A stretch of DNA of 46,109 bases, taken from contig WHTQ01000031.1 in assembly GCA_009377645.1 (NCBI GenBank), forward strand, positions 1 to 46,109. Direction: 5' to 3'. Below the pieces are notes generated by a model that made no database searches, was not told the origin of the DNA, and saw only the letters and a program-made list of their open reading frames with translations. This DNA comes from Micromonosporaceae bacterium (GTDB taxonomy: Bacteria > Actinomycetota > Actinomycetes > Mycobacteriales > Micromonosporaceae). Below are positions 18,053 through 26,385 of this stretch, one piece after another (the first letter of the stretch is position 1; each line of letters opens with the position of its first letter). The translations under genes were made by a program, and so were the position numbers.

Positions 18053-19872
18053 TCAGGCGGGTGCTGGTCGCGAACCGCGGCGAGGCCGCCCGGCGGGTGT
18101 TCGCCACCTGCCGGCTGATCGGCATCGAGACGGTCGCCGTCTACTCCGACGCCGACGCCGGCGCTCCGCACGTCGCCGAGGCGGACTGGGCGTTCCACCT
18201 GCCCGGCCGGGCACCGACCGCCACCTACCTGCGCGGCGATCTGATCATCGCCGCCGCGCACCAGGCCGGGGCGGACGCGATCCACCCCGGGTGGGGCTTC
18301 CTGGCCACCGACCCGGACTTCGCCCGGGCAGTCTCCGACGGGGGGCTCACCTGGGTCGGGCCACCGGCGAAGACCCTCACCCTGCTCGGCGACAAGCGGG
18401 CGGTGGCGGCCCGGCTGGCCGGCTCCGGGATCACGGTGCTGACCCGGTTCGACGATCCGGCCGACGTGGACTCGTTCCCGGTGCTGGTCAAGCCGGCCCG
18501 GGGCGGCGGTGGCCGGGGAACCCACCTGGCCCGCGACCCGGACGAGCTGGCGGTGGCGGTCGCCTCCGCCCGCCGGGAGGCGGCGGCCAGCTACGGGGAC
18601 GGGAGCGTCTACTGCGAGCAGTACGTGGCGCCGGCCCGGCACCTGGACGTACAGGTGATAGTGGACGCACACGGCAACAGCATCGTGTTCGGCGAGCGGG
18701 AGGGCTCGGTCCAGCGGCGCCACCAGCAACTGGTCACCGAGACCCCGTCCCCGGTGGTCGCCCCGGAGCTGCGCGAGGAGCTGACCCGGACCGCCGTCCA
18801 GGTCGCCACCGCGCTGGACTACGTCGGCGCCGCCACCGTCGAGCTGTTGCTGGCACCCGACGGCCGCTGGAACGTCCTGGAGCTCAGTCCCCGGCTGCCG
18901 GCCGAGCACGCGGTCACCGAGTGCGCCGCCGGGCTCGACCTGGTGCGGCTGCAGCTGCTGGTCGCCGAGGGCGGTCCGCTGCCGTTCACCGGGGCGCCGG
19001 CGGGGCGGGGGCACGCGATCGGGGTGCAGCTGCGGGCCGAGGACCCGGCGTACGCCTGGCGGCCCACCACCGGCGCCCTGCACCGGTTCGCGATCGGGCC
19101 GGCGGCCGGCCAGTTCAAGCCGCTGCCGGCACCCGGCCTGCGGCTGGACTCCGCGGTGGCCGACGGCTGCGAGGTGGGCACCCACTACGACTCCACGCTG
19201 GCCACGCTGGTCGCCTGGGCGCCGTCCCGGTACGAGGCGGCGCGGCTGCTCGCGGTGACTCTCGCCCGCGCCCGGTTGCACGGTGTGGTGACCAACCGGG
19301 ACCTGCTGGTCCGGGTGCTGCGCAGCCCCACGTTCCTGGCCGGGGCGGTGGACACCGCGTTCCTGGACGACCATCCGGAGGTGTTCGCGCCGCTGCTGTC
19401 CTCAGTAGATGGTGTGCGCCTGTCCTGCCTGGCAGCCGCGCTCGCCGCGGCGGCCGCCCGGCGCGCTCACGCGCCGCTGCTGGGCAGCCTCGCCTCCGGC
19501 TGGCGCAACGTGCCCTCCGGGGCGCAGACCGCCGTGTACGCGGGGCCGATGGGAACTGTCGAGATAGGATATCGGCTGGGCCGGTCCGGTGAGCTGGAGA
19601 GCTGGTGGGCGCGGGCGGTGGACCCGGACGAGCTGGATCTGGCCGGGCTCGGGCAGCCGAGCAGCCTGCCAGACGACCACCCGCCGGTGGCGGTCGGGTC
19701 GGCCGACGCCGAGCAGGTGATCCTGGACGTCGCCGGGGTCCGGCTGGCGTTCTCCGTTCACCGGGTGGACTCGCTGTCGTATGTAGACAGTGTCGAGGGG
19801 TCGGTGGTGCTCACCGAGGTGCCCCGCTACCCGGTGCCGGTGCCGGTGCCGGTAGACGACTTCCCCGACTGA
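18049..19872 (+). CDS. Biotin carboxylase-like ATP-grasp protein lacking the biotin carrier domain
   Basis: Resembles the alpha subunit of acyl-CoA carboxylases: VLVANRGEAARRVFATCR at the start, ATP-grasp loop ARGGGGRGTHLA, ARHLDVQVIVDAHGN, and a BT-like C-terminal region ending VVLTEVPRYPVP. It then stops, exactly where relatives continue into the biotinyl domain with AMKM. Several active-site positions differ by eye: HQK is HQQ (Lys238 of E. coli AccC), NxRxQVEH is SPRLPAEH (Asn290 and Gln294), and the Arg338 position reads VQLRAED instead of xRINAED. The ATP-binding lysines seem kept. So it may bind ATP without carboxylating biotin. Length 607 residues, frame open. Coupled to the preceding gene by a four-base overlap and convergent with the kinase gene. 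Confidence 0.8.
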   Translation: MIRRVLVANRGEAARRVFATCRLIGIETVAVYSDADAGAPHVAEADWAFHLPGRAPTATYLRGDLIIAAAHQAGADAIHPGWGFLATDPDFARAVSDGGLTWVGPPAKTLTLLGDKRAVAARLAGSGITVLTRFDDPADVDSFPVLVKPARGGGGRGTHLARDPDELAVAVASARREAAASYGDGSVYCEQYVAPARHLDVQVIVDAHGNSIVFGEREGSVQRRHQQLVTETPSPVVAPELREELTRTAVQVATALDYVGAATVELLLAPDGRWNVLELSPRLPAEHAVTECAAGLDLVRLQLLVAEGGPLPFTGAPAGRGHAIGVQLRAEDPAYAWRPTTGALHRFAIGPAAGQFKPLPAPGLRLDSAVADGCEVGTHYDSTLATLVAWAPSRYEAARLLAVTLARARLHGVVTNRDLLVRVLRSPTFLAGAVDTAFLDDHPEVFAPLLSSVDGVRLSCLAAALAAAAARRAHAPLLGSLASGWRNVPSGAQTAVYAGPMGTVEIGYRLGRSGELESWWARAVDPDELDLAGLGQPSSLPDDHPPVAVGSADAEQVILDVAGVRLAFSVHRVDSLSYVDSVEGSVVLTEVPRYPVPVPVPVDDFPD

Positions 19873-19883
19873 GCCCCCGGTAC

Positions 19884-20756
19884 CTACGGGAGCGGGACCC
19901 GGGCCGAGCCGCGGACCGTGTCCCGGCGCGGCTCCCGGGCCAGCGGCAGCTCCGCCAGCAGGTCCCGCAGCCGGGTGGCGGTCGGGCGGGCCAGCGGATC
20001 GTTGGCCATCCCCATCCGCAGCAGGTCCACAAACGCCACCAGCACCCCCGGCAGGGCCGGGATCGGCTCGTCGAACAGGTCGAGCAACGCCACCACGCTC
20101 AGGTTCGGATCCTGCTGGAACCGGGGCGGCCGGCCGCACATCATCGCGTACAGGGTGGCGCTCAACCCGTACACGTCCACCGCGGCCGTCGGCGGCCCGT
20201 GCCGGAACGTCTCCGGCGGCGCGTACCCGGGGGTCAGCACCTCCAGCGTGATCGAGGTCTCCCGGGTCTCGGCCAGCACCGCCAGCCCGAAGTCCGCCAG
20301 CAACGGCTCGCCGAACCGGCTGATCAGCAGGTTCGCCGGCTTCACGTCCCGGTGCAGCACCCCGTGCTCGTGCGCGACCGCGAGCGCGTCGGCGATCTTC
20401 GCCCCGACCTCCCGGGTCTCGCCGGCGGTCAGCGGCGCGGCCCGCAACCGTTCCGCGTACGAGCCGTCGCACAACTCCATGATCATGTAGGGGTGCTGGT
20501 CCTCGGTGACCCCCACGTCGTGCAGGTCGACCACGTACGGATGCGCCGACATCTGGCCGGCAGCCCGCGCCTCCCGCAGGAACCGCCGCTGGTCCCGCTC
20601 ACTCTCCAGGGTCCGGTTCTCGACCTTGACGGCGACCTCCCGACCGATCGAGTCCTGGGTGGCCCGGTAGATCGTGGCGTACCCCCCGCGCGCCAGCACC
20701 GACAGCCCGGACAGCCCTGGGATCGTCGGCACCAACGCCGGAGGAGACTCGGTCAC
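19884..20756 (-). CDS. Serine/threonine protein kinase (cytosolic)
   Basis: A 290-residue Hanks-type kinase made almost only of the catalytic domain, with no membrane segment or sensor domain. Visible motifs are the Gly-rich loop LARGGYATIYRA, the lysine in REVAVKVENR, HRDVKPANLLI, DFG in LLADFGLAVL, and the activation-segment end GYAPPETFR with APPE in place of APE. The start is GTG at 20756, preceded by GTGGAGGGAACAGC. It is downstream of, and in the same direction as, the cyclase-AAA gene, with ~150 bases between. The substrate is unknown; the neighbouring cyclase or carboxylase-like proteins are candidates by position only. Confidence 0.92.
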   Translation of the reverse strand: MTESPPALVPTIPGLSGLSVLARGGYATIYRATQDSIGREVAVKVENRTLESERDQRRFLREARAAGQMSAHPYVVDLHDVGVTEDQHPYMIMELCDGSYAERLRAAPLTAGETREVGAKIADALAVAHEHGVLHRDVKPANLLISRFGEPLLADFGLAVLAETRETSITLEVLTPGYAPPETFRHGPPTAAVDVYGLSATLYAMMCGRPPRFQQDPNLSVVALLDLFDEPIPALPGVLVAFVDLLRMGMANDPLARPTATRLRDLLAELPLAREPRRDTVRGSARVPLP

Positions 20757-20769
20757 GCTGTTCCCTCCA

Positions 20770-20830
20770 CTCGGGCCACTTGACCGCTCGGCTCCGCTGA
20801 CGCTCCGCCTCGCTGACGGCCCTCGCTCAT
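20770..20830. repeat. Copy of a dispersed palindromic element (intergenic)
   Basis: Upstream of the kinase gene. It shares the 17 bases CTCGGGCCACTTGACCG exactly with the copy inside the cyclase gene (22591-22607) and is followed by a related run of CGCT/CCGCTGACG words. The rest is more diverged. Confidence 0.5.
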
Positions 20831-20907
20831 GCTCTGACCGTAACGCAGCGGCCGCCTCCCGTGGTGAGCCCGCCCGCGCCCACGAGTGGGCGCGGGCTGG
20901 CCGGGGC

Positions 20908-23900
20908 TCAGCCGAGCTGGCGGCGGACCGCGTCGGTGGCGGGCCGCTCGCCGACCTGCTGGGTCGCGTACGCGAGCCGGACCGCCTCGTCGGCGGCCAC
21001 CCGGGCCGGCGCCAGCTCGCCGGTGGCCGACAGCGCCCGGGCCAGCACCCGGGCGCTGACCACCCGGCTGCGGATGTCCTCGGCCGGCACCCCCTCGGCC
21101 CGGCGGGCCCAGGTCACCGCCTCATCCGCCCGACCGGCGGCCAGCAGCGCCGCCGCATAGGTGGCCACCGCCTGCCGGCGCGGAAACAGCACCGACGGCG
21201 CGTCGGCCGCCGCCGCGAGCGGCGCCAGCACCGCCAGCGCACCGGCGTGGTCCCCGCTGGCGATCCGGGCCGCGCCGAGCAGCGCCTGCGGGCCAACCCG
21301 GGCCGGCTCCAGCACCCCGTGCGGTTCACCGACCGCCAGCACCGCCTCCGCCTGGGCGGCCGCGGCCGCCGGGTCCCCGGCGTCCAGGGCCACCAGCCCC
21401 CGGATCGTCCGGGACAGCCCGATCAGCAGCGGGTGCCCGGTGCGCTCGCAGTAGCCGCCCGCGTCGTCGAGCAGGTCGGCCGCGTGGTTGGCCGCGCCGA
21501 GGCCGCGGGCGATCACCCCCCGGACCACCAGCGCCAGCCCGCGCCCCCAGTCGTCGTCGGCCGCCGCGAAGTCCCGGTAGGCCCGCCGCGCCACCCGGTC
21601 CGCCTCGGCCAGCTCCCCCAGCTCCGCGGCCGCGAACGCCGAGACGGCGCGCAGCGTACCGACCGCCCACGCCTCCCCGACCCGCTCCCCGAACGGGAGG
21701 AAGGTGTGCGCCAGCCGCTGCGCCTCCGCCAGCCGGCCGGCCAGCAGCCGGGTGAACGCGGTGGTGCCGCGCAGCCAGGCCCGCCCGAACTGGTCCCGCT
21801 GCTCGGCGAACAGCCGGGCGGCCCGGCCCAGCGCCTGGTCGGCACCGGCGAAGTCACCCCGGGAGGTGGTCACCCAGGCCAGATTGTGCAGCGACCAGGC
21901 CTGGCTGCGCCGGTCCCCCGCCCCAACCGCGATCTCGTACGCCTCGCTGAACCGGTCGGCCGCCAGCGCGAGCCGCCCGGCGAGGTAGTCGGTCATCCCC
22001 AGCCGGCGCAGCACATCCGCCCGCTCGGCGGTAAGCCCGGCCGCGGTGGCCAGGTCGAGCGCCTCCCGCCAGGCGGCCAGTGCCCGGCTGGACTCGCCCA
22101 GCGCCCGGTGCGCGCGGCCGGCGATCATCAGCGCCCGGGTCCGGCCGGGCACGTCGTCGCCGGCGTTCGCGTACACCTTCTCGGCCAGGTCCCGGGCCTC
22201 CGCGGAGCGGCCGTGCTGCAGCAGCGCCCGGGCGTGGACCAGCCGGTCGGCGGTGCTCAGGTCGGCCCCGGCCAGCCGGGTGGCCCGCTGCGCGAAGTCC
22301 ACCGCCAGCGCCGGCTCGCCGGCGGCCACCGAGCGCCGAGCCGCCGCGGTCAACGCGGCCACCCCGAGCGGCACCACCAGCCGCGGGTTCGCGTCCGGCG
22401 CGAGCCCGACCAGCTCGGCCAGGGTGGCGGCGCGCTCCACATGCCGGGCCACGAACTCGTCCGCCTCCGGGCCGGACAGCCCGGCGTCGCCGTTGCCGGT
22501 CGGCTGGCCGCTGTCGCGGGCGGCCACGCCGGCGACGTCCGGGCCGACCGCGGCCGCACTACGCCGGCTGGCGGCCTGTTCTGCTACCGGCTCGGGCCAC
22601 TTGACCGCCGGCTTCGCTGCGCTACGCCGGCTGGCGGCCCACCGGGCCAGGAACGCGTGCCGCTCGGCCAGGTCCGCCTTGCCGATGCCCGCGTACGCGG
22701 CCTCTCGCAGCAGCGGGGTGGCGAACGCATACCCTCCCCGGACCCGGCGCAGCATCCGCCGGTGCAGCAGCTCGTCGACCGCCCGGTCGAGCTCGACCGC
22801 CGCGACCGCGGCCGGCCGGCCGTCCCGGCCGGTGCGCCGCTCCGCGAGCGCCGCCAGCGCGCCGGAGGGCACCGTGTCCCCCACCACCGCGACGTCCCGC
22901 AGCACCGACCGGGCCGGCGGCGGCAGCGCGTCGATCCGGGCTGCGAGCACGGCGGCCAGGTCGCGCGACAGTAACCGGGCGCCGAGCGAACCCGGCGCCA
23001 GCCGCCACGCCCCGGCCCGCCCCGCACCGGGCCGGGAGCCGGGCGCCCCGCGGGCGGCCGGCTCCAGCTCCGGACGGCTGCTCGCCGGGCCGGAGCCGCC
23101 ATGGGTCAGCGCCCCCCGCTCGATCAGCAACGTGACCAGCTCGGCCAGGTAGAACGGGTTGCCCTGGGCGGTGGCGAGCAGCCGGTCCTCGTCGGCCGGG
23201 GCCAGCCGCCCGCCGCCCAGGTAGGAGCCGAGCAGGCGGGCGGCGTCGGCGCCGCGCAGCGCCGGCAGGATGGTCACCTCGGCGTCCGGGATCGCGGTGA
23301 GCGCGCCGGAGGTGCGGACCAGCTCCGGGCGGCCGAGCAGCAGCACCAGCACCGGGCCGACCACCTTCGCCAGGGTCGCCCCGAGCGCCTCCAGGGTCTC
23401 GGTGGTGGCGTCGTGCAGGTCGTCGACGACCACCAGCAGCGGCGCCCGCTGGGCCAGCCCGGACAGCAGCCCGGCCACCGCCGCCGACAGGGCGCCGGTG
23501 TCCAGCCCCTCGCCAGCCGGCCAGACTCCGGTCAACGGGTCCGCCAGCTCGCCGTACCCCAGCATCGCCAGCAGCGCCTCGACGTGCAGCGGCGCGTCCA
23601 GCCGGGCGGCCAGCCGGCGCAGCCGCTGCTCGGCCACCGCCCGTCCGGCGGCGCGGTCGCCGGCCAGCCCGATCGCCGCCCGGACCAGATCCGCCAGCGG
23701 TGCCAGCCGGCGCCGCTCCCCGTACGCCGCGCACCGCACCGACAGCACCCGGGCCGGGGCCGCGTAGCCGGCCGCGTACCGGGCGGCCTCGGCGGCGAAC
23801 CGGGTCTTGCCCACCCCGGCCTCGGCGGTCAGCACCAGCACCCGCGGCTCGCCCCGGTCGATCACCTCGGCCAGCCGGCTGGCCAGCCGGCCCAGGTCGG

Positions 23901-24603
23901 CCTCCCGGCCGACGAACGGCGCCTCGTCGCCCAGCGCGGTCCGGGCGCCCGGCGTGTCGTGCAGCCCGAGCAGCTCGTACGCCTCCACCGGCTCCCGCTT
24001 GCCGCGCAGCCGCAGCGGGCGCAGCTGCCGCCAGGACGCCAGGTGGCGGGTGGCGGAGGCGGTCCGGGCGCCGGCGTAGACGGCTCCGATCGCGGCCGAG
24101 TCGGCCAGCCGGGCGGCGGTGTTGACGGTGTCCCCGATCACCGTGTACTCGATGGCCGCCTGCACCCCGGCGACCACCACGCCGGTGTTCAGCCCGACCC
24201 GCAGCCCGAGCGGAGCGCCACCGCCGCGCTCGTCGTCCAGCACCCGGCGCACCGAGCGCTGCATCGCCAGCGCCGCCCGGACCGCCCGCTCGGCGTCGTC
24301 CTCGTGCGCCACCGGCGCCCCGAACACCGCCATGATCCCGTCGCCGGTGAGCTTGTCGACGTGCCCTCCGAACGTCTTGACCGCTCCGGCCAGCGCCGCC
24401 AGCACCCGGTCGACCACCGCGCCGACCCGCTCCGGGTCAAGGTCCTCCGACCAGGAGGTGAAGTCGGACAGATCGCCGAACAGGACCGTGACCACCCGGC
24501 GCTCGGTCGCCGGCAGCGCCGCGGCGTCCGGCAGCGCGCTGCCGCAGTGGTGGCAGAACCGGGCACCGAGCACGGCGACGGTTCCGCATATGGCGCAGGT
24601 CAC
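20908..24603 (-). CDS. Zinc-ribbon/class III adenylyl cyclase/AAA ATPase/TPR-type signalling protein
   Basis: A 1231-residue multidomain protein. It begins with a zinc ribbon (CAICGTVAVLGARFCHHCGS, residues ~3-22). The class III cyclase domain follows (~35-200) with both metal-binding Asp residues (VTVLFGDLSDFTSW and DKLTGDGIMAVFGAP) and the transition-state Asn and Arg in VIGDTVNTAARLAD, so it looks active; Lys in DKLTGD favours ATP. An AAA module comes next with Walker A TAEAGVGKTRFAAE, then a long alpha-helical repeat region of TPR type to the end. This is the architecture of the large cyclase-ATPase regulators known from actinobacteria. GTG 24603 overlaps the MBL hydrolase stop by four bases. 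An insert near residues 655-682 is encoded by the dispersed palindromic element, in frame. Confidence 0.9.
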   Translation of the reverse strand: MTCAICGTVAVLGARFCHHCGSALPDAAALPATERRVVTVLFGDLSDFTSWSEDLDPERVGAVVDRVLAALAGAVKTFGGHVDKLTGDGIMAVFGAPVAHEDDAERAVRAALAMQRSVRRVLDDERGGGAPLGLRVGLNTGVVVAGVQAAIEYTVIGDTVNTAARLADSAAIGAVYAGARTASATRHLASWRQLRPLRLRGKREPVEAYELLGLHDTPGARTALGDEAPFVGREADLGRLASRLAEVIDRGEPRVLVLTAEAGVGKTRFAAEAARYAAGYAAPARVLSVRCAAYGERRRLAPLADLVRAAIGLAGDRAAGRAVAEQRLRRLAARLDAPLHVEALLAMLGYGELADPLTGVWPAGEGLDTGALSAAVAGLLSGLAQRAPLLVVVDDLHDATTETLEALGATLAKVVGPVLVLLLGRPELVRTSGALTAIPDAEVTILPALRGADAARLLGSYLGGGRLAPADEDRLLATAQGNPFYLAELVTLLIERGALTHGGSGPASSRPELEPAARGAPGSRPGAGRAGAWRLAPGSLGARLLSRDLAAVLAARIDALPPPARSVLRDVAVVGDTVPSGALAALAERRTGRDGRPAAVAAVELDRAVDELLHRRMLRRVRGGYAFATPLLREAAYAGIGKADLAERHAFLARWAASRRSAAKPAVKWPEPVAEQAASRRSAAAVGPDVAGVAARDSGQPTGNGDAGLSGPEADEFVARHVERAATLAELVGLAPDANPRLVVPLGVAALTAAARRSVAAGEPALAVDFAQRATRLAGADLSTADRLVHARALLQHGRSAEARDLAEKVYANAGDDVPGRTRALMIAGRAHRALGESSRALAAWREALDLATAAGLTAERADVLRRLGMTDYLAGRLALAADRFSEAYEIAVGAGDRRSQAWSLHNLAWVTTSRGDFAGADQALGRAARLFAEQRDQFGRAWLRGTTAFTRLLAGRLAEAQRLAHTFLPFGERVGEAWAVGTLRAVSAFAAAELGELAEADRVARRAYRDFAAADDDWGRGLALVVRGVIARGLGAANHAADLLDDAGGYCERTGHPLLIGLSRTIRGLVALDAGDPAAAAAQAEAVLAVGEPHGVLEPARVGPQALLGAARIASGDHAGALAVLAPLAAAADAPSVLFPRRQAVATYAAALLAAGRADEAVTWARRAEGVPAEDIRSRVVSARVLARALSATGELAPARVAADEAVRLAYATQQVGERPATDAVRRQLG
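22559..22639. repeat. Dispersed palindromic element inside the cyclase gene, with a partial tandem copy
   Basis: The core is GACCGCCGGCTTCGCTGCGCT followed by ACGCCGGCTGGCGGCC, where GCCGGC copies can form a hairpin around a CGCT-rich loop. A partial copy (CTACGCCGGCTGGCGGCC) stands at 22559-22576. The element keeps the reading frame and encodes an Ala/Ser/Arg-rich insert seen twice as ASRRSAA. Confidence 0.65.
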
Positions 24604-25517
24604 GGCTCGTCCAACTGTGGGGGGCCGGCCGCGGATTCCCGGTGCTCGGCGCGTAGGTACGCGAGTTGTGCCCGGACCGACCATTCGGCGGCCGGCCACA
24701 ACGCCCGGTCGACGTCGGCGTAGACCGCCCGGACCACCTCCGCCGGCGTCTCCGCACCGGCGGCCACCGCGGCCCGGACCTGCTCCAGCCGGGCCCGCCG
24801 GTGGGCAAGGTAGTAGGACGCCGCGGCCGCACAGTCGGCCAGCGCCGGGCCGTGGCCGGGCAGCACCGGCACTCCGACCAGGTCGGCCAGTCGTCGCAGG
24901 CTGGCCAGGTAGTCGCCGAGATCGCCGTCCGGCCAGGCGACCACCGTGGTGCCCCGGCCGAGGATGGTGTCGCCGGTCAGCACCGCCCGCTGACTGTCAT
25001 GCTGGGCCCGGCCGCTATGACCGCCGGCTACGCTCCGCTTCGCCGGCTGGCGGCCGGCGGTCTCGACCAGCAGGCAGACCGAGTCGGCGGTGTGCCCGGG
25101 GGTCTCGACCATCGTGATCGCCAGCCCGGCGAGCGGCCCGGCGGCCAGCCCGTCCGCCCCGGCCAGCGGGGCACCGGTCAGCTCCCGGAACCGGTCCAGC
25201 CCGTCGACGTGATCCGGGTGGCCGTGGGTCACCAGCACCGCGGCCACCGGGCCGTGCGATGCCACCGCCCGCAGGTGCGACTCGTCGGCCGGGCCGGGGT
25301 CGACCACCACCGCCTGCTCGGCCCCGGGCGCCCGCAGCACCCAGGTGTTGGTGCCCTCCAGGGTCATCGGGCCCGGGTTCGGGGCGCGCACCAGCCGCGC
25401 CCACCCCGGCAGCTCGCCCGCCACCGCGGCCACCGGCTCGGTGACGTGGGCCAGCCCTTGCTTCCGCGTCGCGGCGGAGCCTCCCGGATCCGCGCGGTCC
25501 CCGGCTTCGCCCGCCAT
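24600..25517 (-). CDS. MBL-fold metallo-hydrolase (LACTB2-like)
   Basis: Metallo-beta-lactamase-fold hydrolase with the zinc motif LVTHGHPDHVDG, then PGHTADSVCLLV, and VLTGDTILGRGTTVV with the bridging Asp, and LPGHGPALAD. Length 305 residues. Ortholog by position of Rv3677c, next to crp in mycobacteria. Between PGHTADSVCLLVETAG and AVLTGDT there is an extra Arg/Ala/Gly-rich insert, about 20 residues, encoded by a copy of the dispersed palindromic element. ATG 25517 has TAGCAT six bases upstream, suggesting a leaderless transcript. The stop overlaps the cyclase start. Substrate unknown. Confidence 0.9.
   Translation of the reverse strand: MAGEAGDRADPGGSAATRKQGLAHVTEPVAAVAGELPGWARLVRAPNPGPMTLEGTNTWVLRAPGAEQAVVVDPGPADESHLRAVASHGPVAAVLVTHGHPDHVDGLDRFRELTGAPLAGADGLAAGPLAGLAITMVETPGHTADSVCLLVETAGRQPAKRSVAGGHSGRAQHDSQRAVLTGDTILGRGTTVVAWPDGDLGDYLASLRRLADLVGVPVLPGHGPALADCAAAASYYLAHRRARLEQVRAAVAAGAETPAEVVRAVYADVDRALWPAAEWSVRAQLAYLRAEHRESAAGPPQLDEP
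25004..25055. repeat. Dispersed palindromic element inside the MBL hydrolase gene
   Basis: Matches the cyclase copy at about 34 of 37 core positions (GACCGCCGGCT-a-CGCT-c-CGCT-t-CGCCGGCTGGCGGCC) in the same orientation. It adds an in-frame insert to the protein. Confidence 0.65.
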
Positions 25518-25523
25518 GCAGCG

Positions 25524-25529
25524 ATGCTA
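25524..25529 (-). promoter_or_regulatory. -10 element (TAGCAT) for the MBL gene, leaderless
   Basis: TAGCAT ends six bases before the ATG at 25517, and no ribosome-binding site is present, so transcription likely starts at the A of the start codon. Confidence 0.55.
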
Positions 25530-25606
25530 CGACGCGGGTGGGACATCCGCTGCGGAGTTACCGTCCGGTGGCACCCGGACGGGGTGGTTCGGGCGGTCGG
25601 GTCGGC

Positions 25607-26077
25607 TCAGACGACCTCGACGATCACCTCGACCTCGACCGGAGCGCCCAGCGGCAGCTCCGCCACGCCGACCGCGCTGCGGGCGTGCTGCCCGGCCTCC
25701 CCGAACACCTGCCCGAACAGCTCCGACGCTCCGTTGATCACGCCGGGCTGGCCGGTGAACCCGGGCGCCGATGCCACGAACCCGGTCACCTTCACCACCC
25801 GTACCACCGTGCCCAGGCCGACCAGGCTCTCGACCGCGGCCAGCGCGTTCAGGGCACACCGGGCGGCCAGCTCGCGCGCCTGCTCCGGGGAGACCTCGGC
25901 GCCGACCTTGCCGGTGGCCAGCAGCGCCCCGTCGGCCATCGGCAGCTGCCCGGAGACGTAGACATAGCTGCCGGACCGGACCGCCGGCACGTACGCGGCC
26001 ACCGGCGGGGTGACCGCCGGAAGGGTCAGACCCAGCTCGGCCAGGCGGGCTCGGACATCGGCCATCGGCTCACTCAC
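25607..26077 (-). CDS. RidA/YjgF family protein
   Basis: Family members hydrolyse reactive enamine/imine intermediates or have related small-molecule roles. The 156-residue protein has YVPAVRSGSYVYVSGQLPM near the N-terminus, then LGTVVRVVKVTGFVASAPGF and a C-terminal ELPLGAPVEVEVIVEV. The terminal segment lacks the usual Arg of the deaminase-type archetype (VARLP-like part reads VGVAELPLG), so it belongs to a divergent subgroup. Ortholog by position of Rv3678c. GTG 26077 overlaps the DUF4177 stop by four bases, showing coupling. An in-frame ATG lies four codons in. Confidence 0.9.
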   Translation of the reverse strand: MSEPMADVRARLAELGLTLPAVTPPVAAYVPAVRSGSYVYVSGQLPMADGALLATGKVGAEVSPEQARELAARCALNALAAVESLVGLGTVVRVVKVTGFVASAPGFTGQPGVINGASELFGQVFGEAGQHARSAVGVAELPLGAPVEVEVIVEVV

Positions 26078-26229
26078 TCCTTGGGGCGCTTGAGGTACGC
26101 GACGAGCTGCTCCGGGTTCGGGCCGGGAACCACCGCGACCAGCTCCCAGCCATCCTCGCCCCAGCTGTCAAGGATCTGCTTGGTCGCGTGGATCAACAGC
26201 GGCACCGTCGCGTACTCCCACTTCTGCAT
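26074..26229 (-). CDS. DUF4177-like small protein
   Basis: A 51-residue protein beginning MQKWEYATVPLLIHATKQIL and continuing with WGEDGWELVAVVPG, the W-E-Y and G-W-E-L pattern of DUF4177. It matches the small Rv3678A-type gene by position. It overlaps the RidA-like start (GTGA). TATGAT at 26242-26237 lies seven bases before the ATG. Function unknown. Confidence 0.9.
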   Translation of the reverse strand: MQKWEYATVPLLIHATKQILDSWGEDGWELVAVVPGPNPEQLVAYLKRPKE

Positions 26230-26236
26230 GGGCCGG

Positions 26237-26242
26237 ATCATA
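26237..26242 (-). promoter_or_regulatory. -10 element (TATGAT) for the DUF4177-ridA unit, leaderless
   Basis: A near-consensus TATGAT with seven bases to the ATG at 26229 and no ribosome-binding site between. Confidence 0.6.
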
Positions 26243-26385
26243 GCGATCCGGCGTGGACCGGGTGTGGTCCGGCTGGCGTCTTCCCGACTCCGGCCAGTCC
26301 GGAGCTGGCCAGTGGCCGGTTAACCTGGGCAGGTAGAGTCGGCACGCCCGGACCGAACCGACCCCTCCCCCCGGGAGTGCGCACG

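Noticed and set aside
20674-22974. Very long open frame (766 codons) opposite the cyclase gene
   Set aside because: High-GC antisense shadow: the composition is Arg/Gly/Pro-rich with no family motif, whereas the other strand has complete cyclase and AAA motifs.
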